Shown here: piece by piece, positions 16,191 to 25,267 of the stretch | Numbering within the stretch: the first letter of the stretch is position 1 | Layout of the letters: the number at the start of each line of letters is the position of its first letter | NCBI GenBank assembly: GCA_031275485.1 | Contig: JAISOS010000092.1 | Span: forward strand, 1 to 47,357 | DNA length: 47,357 nt | Direction of reading: 5' to 3' | DNA from: Clostridiales bacterium | GTDB lineage: Bacteria; Bacillota; Clostridia; Christensenellales; JAISNN01 | Notes under the pieces: model-generated | What the model saw: only the letters and a program-made list of their open reading frames with translations | Databases searched by the model: none | What the model was told of the DNA's origin: nothing | Made by a program: the position numbers and the translations under genes

Positions 16191-16559
16191 ATGATTCAAC
16201 CACAAACGCGTTTAAAGGCGGCGGACAATACCGGCGCGAAAGAGATAATGTGTATAAGAGTCTTGGGCGGCTCGTTCAGACGAAGCGGAAACATAGGCGA
16301 CGTTATAGTCGCGTCCGTAAAGACCGCAACGCCCGGAGGCGTCGTCAAAAAGGGCGACGTCGTAAAGGCGGTTATCGTGCGCTCCCATAAGGGAATAAGA
16401 CGCAAGGACGGCACTCATATCAAATTCGATGACAACGCCGCCGTCATTATCGACAACCAAAAGCAGCCTAAGGGAACGAGAATTTTCGGACCCGTGGCAA
16501 GAGAATTGAGAGAAAAGGACTATATGAAAATTATTTCTCTCGCGCCCGAAGTGCTGTAA
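16191..16559 (+). CDS. rplN: 50S ribosomal protein L14
   Basis: 122 residues, exactly the family size: [18 protein letters not shown] at the start and [14 protein letters not shown] near the end. L14 forms bridge B8 to the 30S. GGGGGCAG precedes the ATG. Confidence 0.97.
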   Translation: MIQPQTRLKAADNTGAKEIMCIRVLGGSFRRSGNIGDVIVASVKTATPGGVVKKGDVVKAVIVRSHKGIRRKDGTHIKFDDNAAVIIDNQKQPKGTRIFGPVARELREKDYMKIISLAPEVL

Positions 16560-16574
16560 CAGGAGGATTTTTGA

Positions 16575-17000
16575 ATGAAAGCTAACGTAAAAAAAGGCGA
16601 CGTCGTTATGGTCATATCGGGTTCGACGAAGGATAAACAGGCGACGGTCGCCGCCGTGGATTACGACGGCGGCAGAGTAACCTTGGAGGGCGAGGGCGCG
16701 AAAAAAATAAAAAAGCACGTCAAGCCTAAGCGAGCTCAGGACAAGGGCGGCATAATGGAACAGTCGGGAACCGTGCATATATCGAACGTTATGCCGATTT
16801 GCGGGGCGTGCGGCAAGCCTACCCGCGTGGGGCATAAGGAAATCGAGGAGAACGGCAAAAAGAAAAAGGTCAGGGTGTGCGTAAAATGCGGCGCGGTTCT
16901 GACGTCGCCTAAGCTTTCTCAGCCTAAGAGCATCGTCGAGAGAGTCAAAAAGAGAATAAGCAGAAGATCCGACAAGGAAAAAGAAAAAGCAGGGGAATAA
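16575..17000 (+). CDS. rplX: 50S ribosomal protein L24, with C-terminal extension
   Basis: 141 residues against the usual 100-110. The KOW core is VKKGDVVMVISGSTKDKQATV; KHVKPKRAQDKGGIMEQSGTVH follows. C-G-A-C-G-K and C-V-K-C-G-A (about 76-109) form a Cys4 ribbon as seen in many Bacillota L24 proteins. About 30 extra residues after it are Ser/Lys/Arg-rich. L24 starts 50S assembly. CAGGAGGAT precedes the start. Confidence 0.94.
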   Translation: MKANVKKGDVVMVISGSTKDKQATVAAVDYDGGRVTLEGEGAKKIKKHVKPKRAQDKGGIMEQSGTVHISNVMPICGACGKPTRVGHKEIEENGKKKKVRVCVKCGAVLTSPKLSQPKSIVERVKKRISRRSDKEKEKAGE

Positions 17001-17021
17001 TTTTCGGGAGGTATACACATA

Positions 17022-17696
17022 ATGGCAGATACGAAAAAGACTGCGGTCAAAACGAGCGCGGAGAAGTCGGTAAAGCCGAGCGCGGAGAAGCCGTCTAAGC
17101 CGGGCGGCGCGCAGGTCTCTAAGCCGGGCGGTGAAAGGGCGGCTTCAAAGCCGACGGAGAACCGCTTGAAAATACGGTATAAGGAGAACGTCGTCCCCGC
17201 GCTTATGAAGCATTTTGGTTATAAGAATATAAATCAGGCGCCGAAGCTGGAAAAGGTCGTAATTAATATGGGCTACGGCGATATAAAAGACAACGCTAAG
17301 AGCGTACAATCGGCGATAGAGGAATTGCGCCAGATTTCAGGTCAAAAGCCTTACGTTACGTCGGCGAAAAAAAGCGTCGCGAATTTTAAGGTCAAGCAGG
17401 GTATGAAAGTGGGTGCGAAAGTAACGCTTAGAAACGACAGAATGTACGCCTTTACCGATAAATTTATTTCCGTAGTTCTCCCGCGCGTCAGAGACTTCAA
17501 GGGCGTGTCTCAAAAATCTTTCGACGGAAGAGGCAACTATTCTATGGGCGTAAAGGAGCAACTGATTTTTCCGGAAATCGTATACGACCAGATTGAGAAA
17601 ATCAGAGGGTTCGACATTTGTTTCGTGACCACAGCAAAAACCGACGAAGAGGCAAAGGAGCTTTTAAAATTGCTCGGAATGCCTTTCGCGAAATAG
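17022..17696 (+). CDS. rplE: 50S ribosomal protein L5, with unusual N-terminal extension
   Basis: 224 residues; the family norm is about 179. Residues 1-45 form a low-complexity Lys/Ala/Ser/Pro/Gly segment with two similar KP(S/G)-rich units, and are absent from ordinary L5. The standard L5 begins at about residue 47 ([15 protein letters not shown]), with [13 protein letters not shown] and the P-R-V-R-D-F-K-G motif. The GGGAGG at 17006-17011 supports the distal ATG at 17022; no good site precedes residue 46. L5 binds 5S rRNA and the central protuberance. Confidence 0.93.
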   Translation: MADTKKTAVKTSAEKSVKPSAEKPSKPGGAQVSKPGGERAASKPTENRLKIRYKENVVPALMKHFGYKNINQAPKLEKVVINMGYGDIKDNAKSVQSAIEELRQISGQKPYVTSAKKSVANFKVKQGMKVGAKVTLRNDRMYAFTDKFISVVLPRVRDFKGVSQKSFDGRGNYSMGVKEQLIFPEIVYDQIEKIRGFDICFVTTAKTDEEAKELLKLLGMPFAK

Positions 17697-17708
17697 GAGA
17701 GAGATTGT

Positions 17709-17894
17709 ATGGCTAAAAAGGCTATGATAAACAGGCAGCAAAAGAAGCAGAAGTTTGCCGTCAGAGAATATACCAGATGTCAAATTTGCGGCAGACCGCA
17801 CTCCGTCCTCAAAAAATTCGGCGTTTGCAGAATCTGCTTTCGCAATCTCGCCTATAAGGGGCAAATTCCGGGTTGCAAGAAAGCAAGCTGGTAA
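17709..17894 (+). CDS. rpsZ: 30S ribosomal protein S14, zinc-binding type Z
   Basis: 61 residues, the short type. It has C-Q-I-C-G-R-P-H and C-R-I-C-F-R-N, two CxxC pairs that bind zinc, and ends [11 protein letters not shown]. The zinc form in the main operon is usual for Bacillota. TAGGAGAGAG precedes the ATG. Confidence 0.97.
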   Translation: MAKKAMINRQQKKQKFAVREYTRCQICGRPHSVLKKFGVCRICFRNLAYKGQIPGCKKASW

Positions 17895-17918
17895 TCGGGT
17901 AAATAAGGAGATAATCGT

Positions 17919-18317
17919 ATGAATATAACAGACCCTGTCGCGGATATGTTCACGCGCATAAGGAACGGTCAGCTCGTAAAACACGAGGCGGTTTACGTTC
18001 CGCTCAGTATTATAAAGAAATCCGTCGCGGATATTCTGCTTGCCGAGGGCTATGTCAAGGCGGTGGAGATTGTGGGCAGAGATACCTGCGCCGCGCTCAA
18101 AATCACCTTGAAATACGGAGCGAAAAACCGGCCGGCAATAACCGGTATAAAGAGAATAAGCAAGCCCGGTCTTAGAATCTATTCGGGCTACGAGAAGCTT
18201 CCTAAGGTTTTGAATGGTATGGGAATCGCCATAATTTCAAGCTCTAAGGGCGTTATTACGGATAAGCAGGCGCGCGCCGACAAGGTTGGCGGCGAGGTCT
18301 TGGCTTTTGTCTGGTAA
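17919..18317 (+). CDS. rpsH: 30S ribosomal protein S8
   Basis: 132 residues. It begins MNITDPVADMFTRIRNGQ and carries SKPGLRIYSGYEKLPKVLNGMGI and the ISSSKGV(I)TDKQAR end. S8 binds the central domain of 16S rRNA and in E. coli represses the spc operon. AAGGAGAT precedes the start. Confidence 0.97.
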   Translation: MNITDPVADMFTRIRNGQLVKHEAVYVPLSIIKKSVADILLAEGYVKAVEIVGRDTCAALKITLKYGAKNRPAITGIKRISKPGLRIYSGYEKLPKVLNGMGIAIISSSKGVITDKQARADKVGGEVLAFVW

Positions 18318-18334
18318 GGGGGGGGAAGAGAACT

Positions 18335-18880
18335 ATGTCAAGAATTGGAAAGCTTCCGATCGCATTGCCTAAGGGTGTGAGCGTCAAGGTTTCGGAAGAC
18401 AATACGGTAACGGTCAAGGGTCCTCTCGGCGAATTGCGGCAAAGGATTACGGGCCCCGTAAACGTGCGCGAGGAAAACGGTTCGCTGATCGTCGAGCGCG
18501 GAAGCGACGACGGCAACGCGCCCGCCCTGCACGGGCTTTACAGAGCCTTATTGTTTAATATGGTGAACGGCGTTACCGCAGGCTATGAAAAAAGTCTCGT
18601 TATAGCGGGCGTAGGTTATAAGGCGATAAAACAGGGCGGGAAAATCGTACTGAGCTTAGGCTTTTCGCATCCCGTCGAATTCGAGGAGCCGAACGGGATT
18701 ACATTTACCGTCGCCGCGCCGACGGAAATAGTCGTGAAAGGAATAAGCAAGGAGCTTGTGGGGCAGACCGCCGCTAATATCAAAGCGGTAAGACCGGTCG
18801 AGCCTTATCACAATTACGGAATTCACTATAAGGGCGAAAGAGTCGTCAAGAAAGAGGGCAAGACCGCCGGCAAGAAATAA
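18335..18880 (+). CDS. rplF: 50S ribosomal protein L6
   Basis: 181 residues, family size, with MSRIGKLPIALPKGV, VIAGVGYKA near the middle and the C-terminal signature EPYHNYGIHYKGE. L6 lies near the factor-binding site. The ribosome binding site is a G-run, AAGGGGGGGGAAG. Confidence 0.97.
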   Translation: MSRIGKLPIALPKGVSVKVSEDNTVTVKGPLGELRQRITGPVNVREENGSLIVERGSDDGNAPALHGLYRALLFNMVNGVTAGYEKSLVIAGVGYKAIKQGGKIVLSLGFSHPVEFEEPNGITFTVAAPTEIVVKGISKELVGQTAANIKAVRPVEPYHNYGIHYKGERVVKKEGKTAGKK

Positions 18881-18910
18881 CCGCCGTGTTTTTTAAGGAG
18901 ATGATTCGTT

Positions 18911-19279
18911 ATGATTAATAAAATTGACAAGAACGCCGACAGAAAAATCCGGCACGCGAGAGTGAGAAAAAAAGTAAAGGGAACGGCTGAAAAGCCCCGT
19001 TTCAACGTATACAGGAGCAATAAAAATATCTATGTTCAGGTTATCGACGACGTAAAGGGCGCAACTTTCGCGTCCGCGTCCACGCTTGACCGTGAGATCG
19101 CCGAGAAAGTCAAGAATTTAAACAAGGCGGGAGCGGCGAGGATCGTTGGAGCGGAAGCGGCAAAGCGTGCCTTGGCGAAAGGCGTTACGGACGTGGTTTT
19201 CGACAGGGGCGGATATATCTATACCGGACGCGTCGAAAATGTCGCGGAGGGCGCGCGCGAAGCGGGACTCAAGTTTTAG
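18911..19279 (+). CDS. rplR: 50S ribosomal protein L18
   Basis: 122 residues with [23 protein letters not shown] and the C-terminal [26 protein letters not shown]18 binds 5S rRNA with L5. AAGGAGATG precedes the ATG. Confidence 0.97.
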   Translation: MINKIDKNADRKIRHARVRKKVKGTAEKPRFNVYRSNKNIYVQVIDDVKGATFASASTLDREIAEKVKNLNKAGAARIVGAEAAKRALAKGVTDVVFDRGGYIYTGRVENVAEGAREAGLKF

Positions 19280-19298
19280 TTAAGGAGTATCATTTTTT

Positions 19299-19814
19299 AT
19301 GGCAGTAAGAGAAAGGTCGGGCAGATACGATAAGGAAGCCCAGGATGATTTGATTAAAAAACTCGTCGAGGTCAGGCGCGTCGCAAAGGTGGTGAAGGGC
19401 GGGCGCACTATGCGCTTTTCCGCGCTCGTCGTCGTTGGCAACGGCGCGGGCGAGGTCGGAATAGGCATAGGTAAGTCGGCGGAGGTGCCAGACGCTATAG
19501 AAAAGGCCACTCAAGAGGCGAAAAAGAAGATGGTCAAAATCAGCGTCCTCGAGAGAACTATACCTCACGGAACGGTTGGTATTTTCGGCAGAGGCAAGGT
19601 GATTCTACTTCCGGGCGCGTTAGGCTCCGGCGTTATCGCGGGCGGTCCCGTGAGGAACGTTTTGGAGGCATGCGGAATCAAGGATATAAGGACGAAATCC
19701 ATAGGTTCAAACAACAAAATCAACGTCGTGAAAGCTACGATGAACGGTCTTATGAGCCTTAGAACCAAAGAACAAGTCGCGGCGGCACGCGGCAAGGTTC
19801 CCGAAGAAATGTAA
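19299..19814 (+). CDS. rpsE: 30S ribosomal protein S5
   Basis: 171 residues. [21 protein letters not shown] is the double-stranded RNA-binding part, followed by [12 protein letters not shown] and the [14 protein letters not shown] segment. S5 contributes to decoding accuracy. AAGGAGTAT precedes the start. Confidence 0.97.
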   Translation: MAVRERSGRYDKEAQDDLIKKLVEVRRVAKVVKGGRTMRFSALVVVGNGAGEVGIGIGKSAEVPDAIEKATQEAKKKMVKISVLERTIPHGTVGIFGRGKVILLPGALGSGVIAGGPVRNVLEACGIKDIRTKSIGSNNKINVVKATMNGLMSLRTKEQVAAARGKVPEEM

Positions 19815-19828
19815 GGAGTTATGTTTTT

Positions 19829-20011
19829 ATGGAGAAGCTTAAAATAACACTGACGAGAAGCACGATAGGTTTGCTCGAAAACCAAAAGGCGAATGTCGCG
19901 GCTTTGGGTTTGAAAAAAATCGGTCAGTCGAAGGTTCACAACGATTCGCCGCACATACGTGGAATGATAAAAAAGGTTTCATTTCTTTTGAAAATAGAAG
20001 AAATCGTTTAA
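19829..20011 (+). CDS. rpmD: 50S ribosomal protein L30
   Basis: 60 residues: [34 protein letters not shown] and [16 protein letters not shown] match the short bacterial L30. AAGGAGTTA precedes the ATG. Confidence 0.95.
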   Translation: MEKLKITLTRSTIGLLENQKANVAALGLKKIGQSKVHNDSPHIRGMIKKVSFLLKIEEIV

Positions 20012-20054
20012 ATTAAACAGAAAAAAAAATCGGTTAATTTAAGAGGTGATATTT

Positions 20055-20498
20055 ATGGATATACAGACTCTTTCACCGGCGCCTGGCGCGAGAACCAAGA
20101 CAAAAAGATTGGGAAGGGGTATAGGTTCGGGCGTTGGAAAAACCTCAGGCAAGGGACATAAAGGACAGTGGGCGAGGAGCGGAGGCGGCGTCCGTCCGGG
20201 CTTCGAAGGCGGTCAAATGCCCCTCACAAGAAGGGTTCCGAAAAGAGGCTTTACCAACATATACAAAAAAGAGTATACGGTGATAAACGTTTCGGATTTG
20301 GAGAGATTTGACGACGGTTCCGTCGTTACGGCGGACGCGCTTTTGGCGGCGGGCGTCGTAAAAAAAATCGAGGCTTACGGAATAAAAGTCTTGGGGAACG
20401 GGGAACTCACAAAAAAACTTACCGTCGAGGCAAAAAAATTCTCTGAATCCGCAAGGGCGATAATCGAGAAAGCCGGCGGTAAAGCCGAGGTGAAATAA
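20055..20498 (+). CDS. rplO: 50S ribosomal protein L15
   Basis: 147 residues. It begins [22 protein letters not shown]; the Gly-rich [17 protein letters not shown] and the RRVPKRGF motif are diagnostic. The ATG at 20055 has AGAGGTGAT upstream; an in-frame GTG at 20046 lies within that site. The stop overlaps secY (TAATG). Confidence 0.96.
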   Translation: MDIQTLSPAPGARTKTKRLGRGIGSGVGKTSGKGHKGQWARSGGGVRPGFEGGQMPLTRRVPKRGFTNIYKKEYTVINVSDLERFDDGSVVTADALLAAGVVKKIEAYGIKVLGNGELTKKLTVEAKKFSESARAIIEKAGGKAEVK

Positions 20499-21820
20499 TG
20501 TTTGAAACCTTAAAATCCGCTTTCACGACAAAGGAAGTCCGCGTTAAAATCCTGATGACGCTGTTTATGCTTCTGGTGTACAGAATAGGCGCCTACATTC
20601 CTATTCCGGGCTTGGACGTGAGCTTCGTGCAGAACAATTTTACGGACAATTCCTTTTTCCAATTGATGAACGCCGTAAACGGACAAGCTTTGTCTAACGG
20701 AACTATTTTCGCGCTCGGCATTTTGCCTTTTATAAACGCTTTCATCATAATGCAGCTTGTGACGCTCATCTTTCCGAAACTCGACGCGATGTCGAAAGAA
20801 GGCGAGGACGGCAGACGCAAGTTGACGCAAATCACGCGTTATGTAGCGATCGGTTTGGGTATAGTGCAGGCTATCGGCATAGTTGCGAGCTGGTCGGGTT
20901 CGGACGCCATAATTCCGCTCTTTTTGGGATTAGACGGCGAGAGCAACGAAACCGCGCTGTTTTTTTCGCAGGTCTTTATCGTTATAATGCTTGTGGGCGG
21001 TAGCACATTCGTTATGTGGATAGGAGAGCGCATTACGGAATACGGCATAGGGAACGGCACGTCGCTCATAATATTCGTGGGCATTTTGTCCACGATTTCC
21101 TCCGCGCTTTTTAACGGTTTCAGCACGCTGAGCGCGGCGGACGACATAACGGCGATAGTCATACAGATATTAGGCTTTGTACTTATCGTTATAGCCATAT
21201 TCTTTTTTATAGTCTTTGTGGACTTAGCGGTAAGAAAGGTTAACGTGCAATATGCCAAGCAGGTCAAGGGCAACAAAATGTACGGCGGGCAATCGACGCA
21301 TATACCTATAAAAATCAACGCGTCGGGCGTTATGCCAATAATATTCGCGTCCTCGTTTTTGATGTTTCCGCAAATGATAATCAGCCTATTTTGGGCCGGA
21401 AGCGAGGCGGAGGTTTGGTTCACTCAGTATTTGGGTATGGATTCCTATTTGTATCCTATAATTATGGCGTTGCTGATTCTCTTTTTCTCTTACTTCTACG
21501 CGCAGATACAGTTCGACCCCGAGGATGTGGCGAGAAATATTCAGCAGTACGGCGGTTTTATTCCGGGTATCAGACCGGGCAAGCCGACCGTTGAACATCT
21601 CAAAAGAATCAACAATAGGATAACATTTTTCGGTGCGATTTTCCTGTCAGTGGTTATGCTTATTCCGACGTTGCTTTTCAAAACGCTCTTTACCGAAATA
21701 GGTATGGCGAACGCGTTCAGCGCGACGGGTCTATTGATTGTCGTCAGCGTCGCTTTGGAATTCAACAAGCAGTTGGAAGCCCAGCTTATGATGAGGCATT
21801 ATAAGGGTTTCTTGAAATAA
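20498..21820 (+). CDS. secY: Protein translocase subunit SecY
   Basis: 440 residues, ten predicted membrane helices. It is the channel of the Sec pathway, working with SecE, SecG and SecA. Visible signatures are YRIGAYIPIPGLD at the first helix, GIGNGTSLIIF (about 185-195), the cytoplasmic loop FVDLAVRKVNVQYAKQ, and FNPEDVA-like FDPEDVARNIQQYGGFIPGIRPG near residue 330. The start overlaps the rplO stop by one base, so the two are coupled. A 113-nt gap follows. Confidence 0.98.
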   Translation: MFETLKSAFTTKEVRVKILMTLFMLLVYRIGAYIPIPGLDVSFVQNNFTDNSFFQLMNAVNGQALSNGTIFALGILPFINAFIIMQLVTLIFPKLDAMSKEGEDGRRKLTQITRYVAIGLGIVQAIGIVASWSGSDAIIPLFLGLDGESNETALFFSQVFIVIMLVGGSTFVMWIGERITEYGIGNGTSLIIFVGILSTISSALFNGFSTLSAADDITAIVIQILGFVLIVIAIFFFIVFVDLAVRKVNVQYAKQVKGNKMYGGQSTHIPIKINASGVMPIIFASSFLMFPQMIISLFWAGSEAEVWFTQYLGMDSYLYPIIMALLILFFSYFYAQIQFDPEDVARNIQQYGGFIPGIRPGKPTVEHLKRINNRITFFGAIFLSVVMLIPTLLFKTLFTEIGMANAFSATGLLIVVSVALEFNKQLEAQLMMRHYKGFLK

Positions 21821-21933
21821 ACCGACGGTATAGGATTATTCGGTGAATTGCGATAAAAACGAATTGAAACGAATCGCATGATAAACGGGGATAAAATTAA
21901 ATATACTTGCGGTATAAACGCGAGGGTAACGTT

Positions 21934-22548
21934 ATGAAGATTATTCTGCTCGGCGCGCCGGGCGCGGGAAAGGGTACGCAAGCCGTGAAAATCGCGGCAA
22001 AGTACGGCGTTGCTCATATTTCTACGGGCGACTTATTGCGAAAGAACATAAAGGACTGCACAGAATTAGGCAAAAAAGCCAAAGAGTTTATGGACGGCGG
22101 CAGACTTGTGCCCGACGGTTTAGTTGTCGCTTTGGTAAAAGACGCCGTGTCGGCGGTCGAAAACGTACTATTCGACGGCTTTCCGCGCACGATAGAACAG
22201 GCGCGCGCCGTAGACGGTTTCGCGGCGGTCGACAAGGTTATAAATTTGCGCATCGACGAGTCGCTTCTGATGAACAGATTGACGGGCAGGAGAGTGTGCA
22301 ACGACTGCGCGGCGGTAACTCACGTTTCGCTTCTTAACGGCGCGGGCAAATGTCAAGTATGCGGCGGCGTGTTGCAGCAAAGAGCGGACGACAACGAGGT
22401 CACTGTCAAATCGCGCTTGGACATCTACTGCAAACAAACCGCTCCCCTGATAGAATACTACGAAAAGCAGGGCAAGCTGATAGATATAGACGCGGGCAGA
22501 GAATCAGACGAGGTATTTAAAGATATTGAAAGAGTATTAGATAAATAA
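21934..22548 (+). CDS. adk: Adenylate kinase
   Basis: 204 residues. It catalyses AMP + ATP to 2 ADP. The P-loop GAPGAGKGT (7-15), the AMP-binding STGDLLR, and FDGFPRT are clear. The LID carries C-N-D-C and C-Q-V-C, so it is the zinc-binding type of Gram-positive bacteria. The start is the ATG at 21934, which gives the standard MKIILLGAPG and has GAGGGT upstream; an in-frame ATG at 21907 would add nine residues. secY-adk-map is the usual order. Confidence 0.97.
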   Translation: MKIILLGAPGAGKGTQAVKIAAKYGVAHISTGDLLRKNIKDCTELGKKAKEFMDGGRLVPDGLVVALVKDAVSAVENVLFDGFPRTIEQARAVDGFAAVDKVINLRIDESLLMNRLTGRRVCNDCAAVTHVSLLNGAGKCQVCGGVLQQRADDNEVTVKSRLDIYCKQTAPLIEYYEKQGKLIDIDAGRESDEVFKDIERVLDK

Positions 22549-22573
22549 GCGGAATTATTATGGCGCATTGTTC

Positions 22574-22710
22574 ACATAAGGTGCAAACGGCGCGTTTCTT
22601 GCGCTTATTCGCCCCTTTCGGCATCGTTATTTTCCCGAAAAGCGTTTCCGCGCATCATTAAAAGTCTTGAAAGGCGCGGAAACCGCCTGAAATCCTCCCG
22701 TGCTTATGGG
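22574..22710 (+). repeat. Family C intergenic repeat, copy 2, in the adk-map gap
   Basis: It has the same core as the copy at 5598: GCAAACGGCGCGTTT, TTGCGC, CCTTTCGGC, CGTT. It is placed inside the spc operon, which widens the adk-map gap to 402 nt. Confidence 0.55.
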
Positions 22711-22950
22711 TCAACAAGCCGCAGGTAAACGAGCGAGGATATATTCCTTTATAGAATACTGTGCGAAAAGGAATGTTTCGACATGCGCGACGCCGCAGTA
22801 AGCGGAATGCTTCGGCGAACGGGAAGCGTCCTTTCAAAGTGGTACGGTGACAAATTACGGGGGACTGCTCTTAAATTGTCCGGTTTGTATAGAAAAGCGT
22901 TAAAGATAGGCGGGCAGTTCGCGTTGACGTTTATAGAAAAGAGAGGCGGT

Positions 22951-23706
22951 ATGTTTGAGGGCGTTTTGATAAAATCGCAAAAAGAAATCGGAATTATGCG
23001 CGAGTCCGGAAAAATCCTACGCGACGCTCACCTCCTCTTGGGCGAGAAAATCAAGGAGGGTATGTCTACTCTCGATTTGGATAAAATCGCTTATAATTTC
23101 ATCACCGCGCACAAAGCGAAGCCCTCTTTTTTAGGGTATAACGGATTTAAGGGCACGGCGTGTATATCGGTAAACGAGGAGTTGTTGCATGGTATTCCGA
23201 GATCCGATAAAATTATCCAGAACGGCGATATAGTAAAGATAGATTTGGGCGTACTGCTAAACGGTTTTCATACCGACGCGGCGAGAACCCATGCGGTGGG
23301 CGAGGTCAAGCCCGAACATCTGACGCTAATAGAGCATACGCGAAAAAGCTTTTTCAAAGGCTTGGAGTTCGCGAACGAAAGCCGCAGATTGGGCGATATT
23401 TGCCACAATATAGGCGCGTATTTAGATGGCTTAGGCTACGGAGTGGTAAAGGCATATATAGGGCACGGCGTGGGCGCGCGCCTGCACGAACCGCCCGACA
23501 TACCGAATTACGGCGCGGCCGGCAGAGGAATCCGGTTAAAGGCGGGGATGACCTTTGCGATAGAGCCGATGGTGGCTATGGGCGGCGGCGAGGTCGAGGT
23601 TTTGAATGACGGATGGACGGTCGTAACCGAGGACGGGAGTATGTGCGCGCATTACGAGAACACAGTGTTGATTACGGACGGCGAGCCTGAAATATTGACG
23701 CTGTAA
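22951..23706 (+). CDS. map: Methionine aminopeptidase, type I
   Basis: 251 residues; removes the initiator Met. Metal ligands are visible in IDLGVLLNGFHTDAARTH (two Asp), GHGVGARLHEPP (His), TFAIEPM (Glu) and the final HYENTVLIT (Glu). I place the start at the ATG at 22951 (MFEGVLIKSQKEI), which matches the family and has GAGAGGCGG upstream. The frame is open 56 codons further up to 22783, but that part is unlike any Map N-terminus. The gap to adk holds a family C repeat. Confidence 0.95.
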   Translation: MFEGVLIKSQKEIGIMRESGKILRDAHLLLGEKIKEGMSTLDLDKIAYNFITAHKAKPSFLGYNGFKGTACISVNEELLHGIPRSDKIIQNGDIVKIDLGVLLNGFHTDAARTHAVGEVKPEHLTLIEHTRKSFFKGLEFANESRRLGDICHNIGAYLDGLGYGVVKAYIGHGVGARLHEPPDIPNYGAAGRGIRLKAGMTFAIEPMVAMGGGEVEVLNDGWTVVTEDGSMCAHYENTVLITDGEPEILTL

Positions 23707-23857
23707 ACGCGGCGGCGCAATGCCCGATTACCGACGGCGCGAAATATCGCGCCTTATTAGCCGGCAACGGCGTAGATAGCGTTGCGGCGACGGATCGAAT
23801 ACGGTGAGTCTTAGATATTATTCCGTAAAGGTAACGACAAAAAAACAAGGAAATATT

Positions 23858-24226
23858 ATGGAAATAGGTTCGGTGGTTTTTTCAAAGGCGGGCAGAGATA
23901 AGGGCAGATATTATATTGTGGTTCATGCCGGCAAAACGGAGGACGCCGTTTATATCGCCGACGGCGAAATGAGGCGGTTGGAAAAGCCTAAATTGAAAAA
24001 AATCAAGCATTTGAGAGATTCGGGCAGAATCATAGAAAAGTTGCAAAATAAATTTATCGGAAAAAAGACGGTATTCGACGCGGAAATACGTTCGGCGCTT
24101 AGACCGTTCAATGAGGAAAGCGAAAAAAATTCGGAAGAAAAAATCACGGACGGAAACGTCGCCGACGAAAGCTCCGGCGCGAAAAAACGGAATGGAAAAT
24201 ACGCAAAAACCGCAAGCATCGAATAA
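23858..24226 (+). CDS. KOW-domain RNA-binding protein
   Basis: 122 residues. The N-terminal part (IGSVVFSKAGRDKGRYYIVV, then ADGEMRRLEKPKLKKIKHL) is the KOW-like domain resembling eukaryotic L14e/L6e/L27e, commonly found between map and infA in Clostridia. The C-terminal 40 residues are Glu/Lys/Ser-rich and probably disordered. The ATG at 23858 has AAGGAAAT upstream; an upstream in-frame start at 23804 would add 18 residues. It is probably ribosome-associated; its molecular role is not established. Confidence 0.88.
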   Translation: MEIGSVVFSKAGRDKGRYYIVVHAGKTEDAVYIADGEMRRLEKPKLKKIKHLRDSGRIIEKLQNKFIGKKTVFDAEIRSALRPFNEESEKNSEEKITDGNVADESSGAKKRNGKYAKTASIE

Positions 24227-24375
24227 ACGCGGCGGAAAACGCGGGCAATGAAAAGTTGGATAAAAGAAATACGGAAAAGCCTGAATAAGAAATGAGGAAT
24301 GCGGGAGAACCGAATAAAAAAGCGAAAAACACCGCATATAATAAATCGATAATAATTTTTATAATAGAGGTATAT

Positions 24376-24597
24376 ATGCCAAAGGACGACGTTATAGAGG
24401 CGGAGGGTAAGATTATCGAGCTTTTGCCAAATACGAATTTTAAGGTGGAGCTTAGCAACGGACATATCGTCAACGCCTATCTCTCGGGGAAGCTCAGGCT
24501 GAACAATATCAAAATAGTCGAGGGCGACCGCGTGACTATTGAAATGAGTCCGTATGATTTGACAAAAGGGCGCATAACCTGGCGCGCTAAGAATTGA
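24376..24597 (+). CDS. infA: Translation initiation factor IF-1
   Basis: 73 residues, near-canonical: [42 protein letters not shown] and [14 protein letters not shown] form the OB-fold. It blocks the 30S A-site during initiation. The start at 24376 has AGAGGTAT upstream; the upstream in-frame 28 codons are AT-rich leader. The order infA-rpmJ-rpsM is standard. Confidence 0.97.
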   Translation: MPKDDVIEAEGKIIELLPNTNFKVELSNGHIVNAYLSGKLRLNNIKIVEGDRVTIEMSPYDLTKGRITWRAKN

Positions 24598-24839
24598 ACC
24601 AAAAAACGGTTTGACTAAAAGCGCATAATTCGGAATTTCGAAAACTAATATCGAAACGGTTTTACAAAGGAAGCATAAGCTCGTATGTCAAAGATTAAAT
24701 CTATATTATTTGACGGAAAAGGCGCTTCGGCGCATTAAGAATTAAATCGATGCAGTTTGGCAAGAGACGCGTAATCCAGCGCGCCGAAAACTAAGGCGGA
24801 AATTATTTTCAAAGGCATACAATAAAGGAGTTTTATATT
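24598..24839. other. Long infA-rpmJ spacer
   Basis: 242 nt with no gene. It holds a small hairpin GCGC-TTCG-GCGC near 24723-24734 with no T-run after it. AAAACGGTTT occurs near 24604 and again near 24653. In most Bacillota this gap is under 50 nt. Confidence 0.4.
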
Positions 24840-24956
24840 ATGAAGGTCAGGGCGTCTGTAAAAAAAATCTGCGATAAATGCAGAATTATCAAAAGAAACG
24901 GTAGAATTATGGTTATTTGCAGTAAGGACAAGAGTCACAAGCAAAGACAAGGTTGA
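24840..24956 (+). CDS. rpmJ: 50S ribosomal protein L36
   Basis: A 38-residue protein, too short to show up in many ORF scans: [20 protein letters not shown], then a C-terminal half ending HKQRQG. The zinc ligands C11, C14, C27 and the histidine near residue 33 are in place, so this is the zinc (C+) form. TAAAGGAGT lies 9 nt before the ATG. Confidence 0.96.
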   Translation: MKVRASVKKICDKCRIIKRNGRIMVICSKDKSHKQRQG

Positions 24957-25004
24957 TAAAATGCCGTCGATTTCAACTATTTGACGGAAAGCTTATTTAA
25001 ACGC

Positions 25005-25033
25005 TTGCGTTATTTTGTTATTTATGATATACT
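25005..25033 (+). promoter_or_regulatory. Possible internal promoter for rpsM-rpsK-rpsD-rpoA-rplQ
   Basis: TTGCGT (25005-25010), a 17-nt spacer, and TATACT (25028-25033) with an upstream TG at 25025. The -35 is weak but the extended -10 is good. It would give the alpha operon its own start and a leader of about 225 nt. Confidence 0.5.
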
Positions 25034-25167
25034 AATCAAGTTTGCTCCGCTTTGTTCCGCATTCATAATAAGGCGGGACGGGGCATGGTTTAAAACCTTT
25101 TCGGGGCGGTTGTTTTTCGCGGTAAAAGCGGCAAAAATATGAGAATCGCGGTAATCGGGGGCGGCTG

Positions 25168-25203
25168 TATTAAAGGCTTCATTCCAAGCTTTCGCCTTTA
25201 ATA
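25168..25203 (+). promoter_or_regulatory. 10-bp hairpin in the rpsM leader
   Basis: TATTAAAGGC and GCCTTTAATA pair perfectly around a 16-nt loop. No T-run follows, so it is not a simple terminator. Leaders of alpha-type operons are often the S4 binding target, so an autoregulatory role is plausible but unproven. Confidence 0.4.
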
Positions 25204-25267
25204 GCTCCTCGCGGCGTTGATATAGATTTATTATTTTTTATAAGAAATTACGGAGGTTTGTAATTAA

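Noticed and set aside
22783-22950. 56-residue N-terminal extension of Map
   Set aside because: It has no similarity to Map N-termini; the ATG at 22951 has a good site and gives the family start. A short overlapping peptide is not fully excluded.
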